From Sporosarcina globispora (GTDB taxonomy: Bacteria; Bacillota; Bacilli; Bacillales; Cytobacillaceae): a DNA stretch of 64,000 nt. Each line of letters begins with the position of its first letter. Within the stretch, counting starts at the first letter, position 1. The stretch spans positions 1,160,562 to 1,224,561 of the forward strand of contig NZ_LGUF01000007.1 in NCBI RefSeq assembly GCF_001274725.1. The letters are read 5' to 3'. Positions 57,672 to 64,000 of this stretch are shown here, in pieces. The notes under the pieces were generated by a model. It had not been told where the DNA came from. It did not search any database and saw only the letters and a list, made by a program, of their open reading frames with translations. The position numbers and the translations under genes are program-made.

Positions 57672-57962
57672 TTAGATCCCTCCACTTTCTAAATATATGA
57701 CGGATAAGCTGATTTAGAAGATACGGGGCGGCCATTTCTATGAAAAGAGGATGAGGAAGATATCTCAAAAAAAGGAGACAAAAAAGTGGTCCTGTATGAC
57801 CTTGCGTCCATCAAGTATAAAATTCATAATAAAAAGCAACCCTGTGTACTAAATCTTAAAAGGGCCTGAAAGGGTCTTTTATTTTTTGAAAAGATTTCAT
57901 TGTTTTATCACAAATGGCTTTTATATTTAAATTACACAAAAGATAAAGAGAGGGACACTAAA

Positions 57963-58727
57963 TTGAAAAAGATACTATTTAGCATAATGGCGGGCTTCCT
58001 CGTTCTTAGCGGATGCAGCCAATCAGAAGAGGAAAAGCCGGCAAAAAATGACGAAGTGCCGCAAATCATTGAAGCAGTCATCCAGGTGCCTGAAACACTT
58101 AACCCAGGTGAGGAGGCACAGCTGGCCGTCACTGTCAGACAAGGCGATGAGGCCGTAACGGATGCGGATGAGGTGAAGTTTGAAATTTGGAAGGAAGGAC
58201 AAAAAGAAAACAGTGAAATGGCCGAAGCAAAGCATGATTCTGAGGGGAAATATACCGCTGATCATACCTTTGCAGAGGAAGGCCTCTACTATGTCCAGTC
58301 CCATGTTACTGCAAGAAGCCAGCATACAATGCCAATGGTTTCGGTACAAGTTGGTGAAGTAAAAGCGGAGGACACAGAGCACGGGCATGAACAAGAAAAA
58401 AATGGACATGAAGAAGGCAACTCTCACAGCCATGGGGGAGAGGTATCCATTGAGCTCCAAGCGCCGGACCAGCCCCATTTAAATGAACAAACAGCTTTAT
58501 CTGTCATACTTGAAAAAGAAGGTGAACCGCTGAAGGAGGCTAAAGTAAAGCTTGAAATCTCACTTAATGGCGCAACACCCCAATGGGTGAACATGTCTGA
58601 AAATGAAACAGGCAAATACACTGCTGACCATCAATTCAAAGAAGCGGGCACATACATCATCACAACACATGTCGAAAAAGGCGATGACATTCACGAGCAC
58701 ACAGAAACTGAATTAACAGTTCAATAA
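57963..58727 (+). CDS. Lipoprotein with two YtkA/FixH-like domains and a His-rich linker
   Basis: A 254-residue lipoprotein (lipobox VLSGC, Cys near residue 18). Two immunoglobulin-like YtkA domains follow: residues 35-140 (ETLNPGEEAQLAVTVRQGDE ... EGLYYVQSHVTAR) and 165-254 (HLNEQTALSVILEKEGEPL ... AGTYIITTHVEKGDD). The copies share the GKYTADH.F.E.G.Y pattern. The linker (HGHEQEKNGHEEGNSHSHGG) is rich in His, suggesting metal binding, perhaps copper for respiratory oxidases as for FixH/YtkA relatives. TTG start behind AGAGAGGG; frame open to 57900. Confidence 0.82.
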   Translation: MKKILFSIMAGFLVLSGCSQSEEEKPAKNDEVPQIIEAVIQVPETLNPGEEAQLAVTVRQGDEAVTDADEVKFEIWKEGQKENSEMAEAKHDSEGKYTADHTFAEEGLYYVQSHVTARSQHTMPMVSVQVGEVKAEDTEHGHEQEKNGHEEGNSHSHGGEVSIELQAPDQPHLNEQTALSVILEKEGEPLKEAKVKLEISLNGATPQWVNMSENETGKYTADHQFKEAGTYIITTHVEKGDDIHEHTETELTVQ

Positions 58728-58732
58728 TACTT

Positions 58733-58770
58733 TAATCAGTGGGGTACTTTCATACCCTGCTGATTTTTTG
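58733..58770 (+). terminator. Terminator after the YtkA-like gene
   Basis: AATCAG-TGGGGTA pairs with TACCCTG-CTGATT, followed by TTTTTTG. Confidence 0.75.
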
Positions 58771-58965
58771 TTGGGCCAGCAGGGGTTTTCGGATCCTGCA
58801 ACTGGATCTTAGTTGCGGTTGGGAATAATACAGACAGCTTCGGACAGGAAGCCCAGGAATAAGCAGGCTGGAGTCAGAATCCCTCAAAAAACTGCCACAA
58901 GTACCCCGCTGGTATTTTCATGATAATATAAAGGGAGAGATTAGAGAAAAGCAGGTGTAAGAGAG

Positions 58966-59748
58966 ATGTCAGATACACATTTGCATTTTAATACGGGGAT
59001 TGGAGTTCAAAAGCCTAATAGCATACGTAATAAGGATATAAGATGCCCTTTTTGTGCCAGGGAGGAGCTGAACGATATCATCGCCGTTGAAGATTCAATG
59101 ATTTTGCTGAAAAATAAGTATCCTGTTCTTGAAAACACCTATCAGACCGTGCTGATTGAAACAGATCAATGTGACGGTGAGCTGTCCGTTTATACTGAGA
59201 AGCATTTGGTCAGGTTAATTTCATTTGGACTGAAAAATTGGCTTTTAATGGAAGAAAGCGGGGAGTATGAGTCTGTCTTGTTTTTCAAGAACCATGGCCC
59301 ATTATCCGGTGGCAGCATTGCCCATCCGCATATGCAGATTGTCGGACTGAAAAATATAGATTACAAGGAAAAAATTCAGGCCGAGGATTTTGAAGGGCTT
59401 CTCATCCACGAGGAAAGCGATACAGTGTTCACTTTATCGACTTCACCGAGAATCGGCTTTTATGAATTCAATGTTAAGCTTGCCGATCAGGATGATATTC
59501 CGTACTTTGCAAAATGCATCCAGATTGCTGCTCATTATATTCTGAATGCCTTCCCTTTTCCAAGCAGCAGCTATAATTTATTTTTCTATAAGCTGGGCAA
59601 GGATATTTACGCAAAAATTGTTCCTCGCTATATCACAACACCTATTTTTATAGGATACAGCATCCCTCAGGTTCCTAATAATCTTGAATGGATGAGAGAT
59701 GATATAAAAGTGAGATATTTCAGCAGAGAGTTTAGGAATAGGCCATAA
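58966..59748 (+). CDS. GalT/HIT-superfamily protein (DUF4931-like)
   Basis: A 260-residue protein with a zinc CPFC motif (IRCPFCAREELNDI) and the active-site block NHGPLSGGSIAHPHMQIVGL, which is the GalT-type HxH nucleotidyl-transfer site (His-Pro-His-x-Gln). The C-terminal half has a degenerate second HIT-like unit. It resembles the short DUF4931 proteins of bacilli rather than true galactose-1-phosphate uridylyltransferase, and no gal genes are nearby. AAGAGAG lies upstream of the ATG. Nucleotidyl transfer or hydrolysis is inferred. Confidence 0.75.
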   Translation: MSDTHLHFNTGIGVQKPNSIRNKDIRCPFCAREELNDIIAVEDSMILLKNKYPVLENTYQTVLIETDQCDGELSVYTEKHLVRLISFGLKNWLLMEESGEYESVLFFKNHGPLSGGSIAHPHMQIVGLKNIDYKEKIQAEDFEGLLIHEESDTVFTLSTSPRIGFYEFNVKLADQDDIPYFAKCIQIAAHYILNAFPFPSSSYNLFFYKLGKDIYAKIVPRYITTPIFIGYSIPQVPNNLEWMRDDIKVRYFSREFRNRP

Positions 59749-60021
59749 TGCCCTGTTGATGGCATTGGCTGTGACCTAAGGCCGGTGCTGATAGTGGACA
59801 CGAATAACCATTCTCAGTAATCATAAAAATTTGAAATAATAACCATTCGCTTTTAGAAGTTGTGATTTATCTCTATTAAAAATATAATGAAATATTGTAG
59901 CGAGGAATAATGGAAGGTACATACTCTATTTCTTGCGCTGTGCTCCGTTATGCCTGAAAAGCTAAAGGCAAATGGTTTGGTTTAATTGATAAGAATGTAT
60001 AAATTCTGAAGTTAGATAATT
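59749..60021. other. Gap without a gene before repeat III
   Basis: Contains two AATAACCATTC copies (59800 and 59838), otherwise nothing recognised. Confidence 0.4.
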
Positions 60022-60329
60022 GTCTAGCTCCAGCGCCTACCCCCTTCGAGGTCACAAGCTTGTCTAGCTGCGGCTCCTAGGTACTCGAGACATAAGCTAA
60101 TCCCTTCCAGAAGGAAAGAACACCTTCTTGCAGGGCTCGTCTTATGCTTGTCGTCCCTGAGCAGTCGCCTCCACATTTCGGGCAAGCCTCCCAAAAAGGC
60201 AAAGGACGCCTTTCCGGAAGGCTCGTCTTGTGCTTGAGGCCCGCAGGATGCGGGTCATGCAGACGTTGCCACAGGACGTGGCGTTCTTAGTCTGCGTTCC
60301 TTCGTGGGCAAGGCGCTTCCGCTTTTCTT
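60022..60329 (+). repeat. Modular GC-rich dispersed repeat, copy III (composite, upstream of rodA)
   Basis: Two heads in tandem (TGTCTAGCTCCAGCGCCTAC at 60022; TGTCTAGCTGCGGCTCC at 60061), a CCAAAAAGGCAAAGGACGCC block as in copy II, then ATGCAGACGTTGCCACAGGA as in copy I, ending GGCAAGGCGCTTCCGCTTTT. It stops directly before the ribosome binding site of the next gene. Confidence 0.8.
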
Positions 60330-60344
60330 TAAAGGAGAATGATC

Positions 60345-61517
60345 ATGACCTCAAATCGATACACACCACCTAAGCTCGATTGGGGCTTAGTATTAATATT
60401 GATGCTGTTATTCCTGGTAAGTGCAGTTTCCATCTATAGCGCACAGACAACAGGACAATATACAGAAAATTTCCTGCTGAAGCAAATTGTCTGGTATATC
60501 GTGGGCACTGGGATAATTGCTGCGGTGATCACACTTGATTCTGATCAGCTGAAGAAGATTTCCTGGTATGCGTATGGCCTTGGCATTCTGCTGCTTGGAT
60601 TCCTGATTGTGGCGCCAAGCAGTATTGCTCCTGTTATCAATGGGGCAAAGGCATGGTACAAGGTTCCTGGCATGGGTTCCCTTCAGCCGGCTGAGCTTGT
60701 TAAAGTGTGTATTATCCTTATATTGGCGAAAACGATTGATGAACACCATCAAAAAAATGCATACAAAACGATGCAGACCGATTTATGGCTGCTTATTAAA
60801 CTGGTTGGTTTAACAATGGTGCCGCTACTGCTGGTTATGCAGCAGCCCGATCTAGGGACAAGCCTGGTATTTCTGGCCATCATGCTCGGTATGATATTCA
60901 TTTCAGGAATCAGCTGGAAGATTCTGGCGCCTATTTTTGGAACAGGAGCAGCTCTTGCGGGCACTATTTTGTATTTTGTATTATGGCATCCAGATATTCT
61001 TGAGAAGTATTTAGGTGTTAAGGAATATCAGTTTGCACGCATTTATTCCTGGATTGATCCCTATAATTATCAAAGTTCAACGGGATTCCAGCTGACACGC
61101 TCTCTCCTTGCTATCGGATCAGGTGAAACAAGCGGGAAAGGATATGGAACAAGGGAAGTTTATCTGCCTGAAAGCCATACCGACTTTATTTTCAGTATCA
61201 TAGGGGAAGAATTCGGATTTGTTGGTTCAAGCGTAGTCGTGAGCCTCTTCTTTCTGCTGATTTATCATATTACCAAGATAGGCATGGAGACAAACAACAA
61301 TTTCTATACCTATATTTGTGTAGGGGTAATCAGCATGATCACATTCCATGTCTTCCAAAATATCGGGATGACCATAGGCCTTTTGCCAATAACAGGGATA
61401 CCGCTTCCATTTATCAGTTATGGCGGAAGCTCGTTGATGGGGAATATGCTGGCCATGGGATTGATTTTCTCGATCCGCTACCATTATAAAAAATATATGT
61501 TCTCGACTAGTGATTAG
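60345..61517 (+). CDS. rodA: Peptidoglycan glycosyltransferase of the RodA/FtsW (SEDS) family
   Basis: It polymerises lipid II into glycan strands during elongation or sporulation. The 390-residue protein has about ten helices: WGLVLILMLLFLVSAVSIYSA, GAKAWYKVPGMGSLQPAEL with the SEDS Pro-Ala-Glu motif, MQQPDLGTSLVFLAI (catalytic-loop Asp near it), YLPESHTDFIFSIIGEEFGF and LPITGIPLPFISYGGSS. The ATG at 60345 is chosen since AAAGGAG at 60331-60337 is properly spaced; ATG at 60339 is too close. It is nearer to RodA than FtsW by length and N-terminus, but paralogues exist in bacilli. Confidence 0.9.
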   Translation: MTSNRYTPPKLDWGLVLILMLLFLVSAVSIYSAQTTGQYTENFLLKQIVWYIVGTGIIAAVITLDSDQLKKISWYAYGLGILLLGFLIVAPSSIAPVINGAKAWYKVPGMGSLQPAELVKVCIILILAKTIDEHHQKNAYKTMQTDLWLLIKLVGLTMVPLLLVMQQPDLGTSLVFLAIMLGMIFISGISWKILAPIFGTGAALAGTILYFVLWHPDILEKYLGVKEYQFARIYSWIDPYNYQSSTGFQLTRSLLAIGSGETSGKGYGTREVYLPESHTDFIFSIIGEEFGFVGSSVVVSLFFLLIYHITKIGMETNNNFYTYICVGVISMITFHVFQNIGMTIGLLPITGIPLPFISYGGSSLMGNMLAMGLIFSIRYHYKKYMFSTSD

Positions 61518-61583
61518 GAAAAGTGCAAGCACTGGAGCCAGACAGTTTTCGCAATTTAAAGGAATACTTACTTATTTAAATAG

Positions 61584-61616
61584 GTAGAGCGGGTTATCCA
61601 AAGCCCGCTCTTATTC
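61584..61616. terminator. Terminator between rodA and gerC
   Basis: GAGCGGG pairs with CCCGCTC around a 10-base loop; usable on both strands. Confidence 0.7.
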
Positions 61617-62669
61617 AATAATGCCAGTTTCTTCAATTTCCACATTGCATTTAACATCAAATCCCAGCGTTTTGTATTCATCTTCCCACTTTTTATAATC
61701 AAAATCTCGCTGCTTGGATTTTTTCATTTGGCCCAGTCCAATCGGATCAATTCCGAGTTCCTGAAACTGTTTTAATAGCCTGAGGCATTCCTTTTCAATT
61801 TTTTTCTCCAGATTCTTTTGAACGGCACCAATGACATCTGTCGCTAACTCATCTCCAGTATACTCACGAATAATGCCTTCAATTTTAATGTTTATAGAAG
61901 CGTGATTATCAGACATCTTAATATCATGCTTGGATCTTATACTCTTTACAGCAGCTAACTCTCCCTTTTTCAGCTTAACATCGAAGTTCCCTTCACTATA
62001 TTTATCTACCAGCAGTTTAAAAAAGAACATATCTTTGACAGGAAGGCTATCCACTTCCTTATCATCTTTGAAAAGACTGATTCCAAAGATCTCGATTTTA
62101 TCATTAGAGACTTTCTTAAGTTGAGGCAGAAAAGGGTCCTTGCCTTTCTGATAATAATCATGGGCTAAGATGTGCAGGTTGGTTTTGGGAATATCCCGAT
62201 GGGCAATATTATGCTGTATAAGATTGTAGATATAGGTTGAATTTCCTCTTGTTCCATACTCTCCTTTCATCAGGTCTTCCGCTTTTCCCTCCGAGGTTGC
62301 AACAAATACCCGCGCTCCAATACTTGCGTCTCTTTGGAATGAATCTATAAGATCGTAGATTCCTGCCCTGGAAACATCAGGGCCGAAAACAGCTATCTTC
62401 ATTCCGCCTGTGACTACGGGTTCTGATGATTGTTTAGTAACCTCCAGCAGAAGGTCCTGGCGCAGCTTTCCACTGCCTGAAAACGTCCGGTTTATTACGC
62501 TTTTATCAGGCTGAAACTCCTGGAATAATACAGTTCCCCTGTACTTATCTTTTGAATCCTCTGCTAAATCATAGCCAACGCCTACTTCAATATTAATATC
62601 ATCAATAATCTCTTTCTCAACACAGCCTGAAAGCAGCAAGACAAGACAGAATAGTGTCAACTTTTTCAT
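61611..62669 (-). CDS. Spore germinant-receptor lipoprotein, Ger(x)C family
   Basis: The C subunit of a gerA-type nutrient receptor in the spore inner membrane. The 352-residue protein has the lipobox LLLSGC (Cys 16) followed by EKEIIDDINIEVGVGYDL, and the GerAC domains ending with the helical FQELGIDPIGLGQMKKSKQR block. It overlaps the permease gene by four bases (ATGA), standard for gerA-B-C operons. The germinant is unknown. Confidence 0.92.
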   Translation of the reverse strand: MKKLTLFCLVLLLSGCVEKEIIDDINIEVGVGYDLAEDSKDKYRGTVLFQEFQPDKSVINRTFSGSGKLRQDLLLEVTKQSSEPVVTGGMKIAVFGPDVSRAGIYDLIDSFQRDASIGARVFVATSEGKAEDLMKGEYGTRGNSTYIYNLIQHNIAHRDIPKTNLHILAHDYYQKGKDPFLPQLKKVSNDKIEIFGISLFKDDKEVDSLPVKDMFFFKLLVDKYSEGNFDVKLKKGELAAVKSIRSKHDIKMSDNHASINIKIEGIIREYTGDELATDVIGAVQKNLEKKIEKECLRLLKQFQELGIDPIGLGQMKKSKQRDFDYKKWEDEYKTLGFDVKCNVEIEETGIIE

Positions 62670-63766
62670 TTGTTCTTCCCCTTTTTCAGCTTCTTGGCGA
62701 TCATGACTGCAGCGAAAAGCAAAGGAATGTAAATAAAGGTAAAAGCAAATCCCATTTTTCCAACATATTTGTTAAGCATATTAATTTTAATCCTTGTATC
62801 CACAAAAGATATTACAGAAAGCACTGCAGCGGCGACAAAAAACACTCCCACTTTCTGGCGGATATTAAAGACCCTTTTTATGAGCCGGGAGGCGACCCAA
62901 ATGGATATGCACACATTAGGAAGAATAATTAAGTTCCAGTTGGCGATCCCTATATATTCAAAACGTTCAACAAAGGGCATTTCAACTATTTTCCACATCG
63001 TTAAGCTGGCCCATATTTGTCTGGACAGCTGGTCTTCGGAAAAATAGGCAAAAGTAATGATGGCTAAAATAGTGTAAATAAGAGTAGTTGTTAATACGGC
63101 CAAATGAGCCCATTTCTGTGACTTTTTTGGTTCTTTAATAAATGGGTAGAAAAAAATGATGATTTCAAACCCTGCTAAAGACAGGGACATATGATAAGAA
63201 GCTGTAAGCAGCTCTTTAATGGAATGATCCAAAATGGGCAAAAGATTGTAAAAGTTGGAGAATTTAATCGCCCACCCGAATGTAAGGAGGAGATAGGCCG
63301 GCAGAACAAGCCCGAAGAAGGCTGTACCGACTACGGTTCTAAATCCCCCAAAAACAATATAAATACAAAGAATCATAAAGCCGAAGGAGAACCAGAAGGT
63401 GCTTATTTCCGGGAACATCCATACCTGTATAACTTCAATGAATGTCCGTACTATCGTTAAGCAATATATGATAAAATAGCCAATAAAAATGAAGCAGATT
63501 GCCTTGCCAATAAAGTTCCCTACCACGTATTTATGTGCCGTTACAATATCACCGCCAACGGTCTCGCCGATCTTATAGATCATCCAAACAATTACATGAA
63601 CGCATGCGCCGGTAAATAATATGGATATCCAAGCATCGTATCCTGCATCCATGGCAATAATCCGCTGATATCCTAACACACCAATTCCTATTTGCATGGA
63701 CATAACCAGGTAAAATACTAAAAAAGGAGATATCTGCAACCTCTCTGGTATTGGCTGTTCCTTCAT
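62666..63766 (-). CDS. Spore germinant-receptor permease, GerAB family
   Basis: The B subunit, an APC-superfamily membrane protein of 366 residues with ten helices: LQISPFLVFYLVMSMQIGIG, GYQRIIAMDAGYDAWISIL (GerB motif), ICIYIVFGGFRTVVGTAFFG-like and the final FAFTFIYIPLLFAAVMIA with a basic tail. It is thought to bind the germinant amino acid. The ATG at 63766 follows AGGTGA; an earlier in-frame ATG (63826) would overlap gerA and is unlikely. Confidence 0.9.
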   Translation of the reverse strand: MKEQPIPERLQISPFLVFYLVMSMQIGIGVLGYQRIIAMDAGYDAWISILFTGACVHVIVWMIYKIGETVGGDIVTAHKYVVGNFIGKAICFIFIGYFIIYCLTIVRTFIEVIQVWMFPEISTFWFSFGFMILCIYIVFGGFRTVVGTAFFGLVLPAYLLLTFGWAIKFSNFYNLLPILDHSIKELLTASYHMSLSLAGFEIIIFFYPFIKEPKKSQKWAHLAVLTTTLIYTILAIITFAYFSEDQLSRQIWASLTMWKIVEMPFVERFEYIGIANWNLIILPNVCISIWVASRLIKRVFNIRQKVGVFFVAAAVLSVISFVDTRIKINMLNKYVGKMGFAFTFIYIPLLFAAVMIAKKLKKGKNK

Positions 63767-63815
63767 CTGATTCACCTCCATTTGATGAGTTGAGAACACT
63801 CTGAACATAACTGCA

Positions 63816-64000
63816 TTATTCGTCAATATCTTTCTTCTCTTCTGCCTTTTTCTTACTAAAGCGGATTGGATTCTTTGTCCTTAAAAAAATCGGCCTTTTG
63901 GATTGTTTTTCAAATGGAAGCCTGATAATGGCATCTTTCATATCAGTGACCCGAGGCGGATAGATCGGTTCAAGAAATGGCCTGCCAAGGGAAGTCAGCC
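63816..64000 (-). CDS. Spore germinant-receptor protein GerA family, C-terminal end
   Basis: The A subunit, partial: 61 codons enter from the right edge. LTSLGRPFLEPIYPPRVTDM and KDAIIRLPF are the conserved cytoplasmic end of GerAA proteins (APFAPFRWRDLKDVLIR type), with a basic tail. The stop is at 63816; the gerB start lies 50 bases downstream. Confidence 0.88.
   Translation of the reverse strand, partial: LTSLGRPFLEPIYPPRVTDMKDAIIRLPFEKQSKRPIFLRTKNPIRFSKKKAEEKKDIDE

Overview
The window reads as chromosome of an endospore-forming member of the Bacillaceae (Bacillus/Cytobacillus/Mesobacillus type). The evidence is the conserved block rpoN/sigL - cggR - gapA - pgk - tpiA - gpmI - eno - secG - est - rnr - smpB - ssrA, strong AGGAGG-type ribosome binding sites with frequent TTG/GTG starts, sigma-A promoters with extended -10 boxes, SpoIIP, a gerA-type germinant receptor operon, a SinI-like peptide and B. 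subtilis-like operators for CggR, PhoP and IolR. Species cannot be fixed from the sequence alone.

Layout. 1-14.3 kb is core genome: the end of rpoN, a glutaredoxin-like gene, the CggR-controlled glycolytic genes, then secG, a carboxylesterase, RNase R, SmpB and tmRNA. A damaged NERD-domain gene sits between eno and secG, abutting a strictly 21-bp-phased repeat array. 14.3-20.1 kb, downstream of ssrA, is accessory and partly decayed: a secreted alkaline phosphatase behind a near-ideal Pho box, a lipoprotein, a serine-recombinase fragment fused to an IS3-type orfA remnant, and a multiply frameshifted relic that I read as a Shedu (SduA/DUF4263) defence nuclease. 20.1-33.7 kb is a complete myo-inositol catabolic locus (two IolG-type dehydrogenases, iolE, a sodium:solute symporter, IolR, a tautomerase, iolA-B-C-D-J). 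Three promoters there share one design: TTGACT-N17-TAWGAT followed by tandem 11-bp IolR boxes. 34-38.4 kb holds an unusual secreted PhoX-like/GDPD fusion enzyme, a decayed TetR gene, a SinI-like micro-gene and a small membrane protein.

38.4-64 kb is mixed core and accessory: a fluoride riboswitch with two crcB genes, an MscS channel, an FMN reductase, an intact NERD gene preceded by a second phased array, a marR-MMPL pair, an SDR, a dense DnaA-box cluster, a DUF4097 protein, a CPA1 antiporter, a third phased array beside an XRE regulator, peptide deformylase, a cystine-type ABC importer, a KdpD-USP-like protein, a YueD-like reductase, SpoIIP, a two-domain YtkA-like lipoprotein, a GalT/HIT-like protein, a RodA/FtsW protein, and the gerB/gerC genes with the end of gerA.

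The most intriguing unexplained signal is a family of three short arrays (8829-8933, 41409-41529, 50856-50956). Each repeats a 12-bp core fitting TTSGCNSRTAAA every 20 or 21 bp, that is every two helical turns. The core differs between arrays but is conserved within each, and two of the three arrays flank NERD-domain genes. A second dispersed family is a modular GC-rich element present three times (3683-3866, 38620-38743, 60022-60329), each time just upstream of a gene start.
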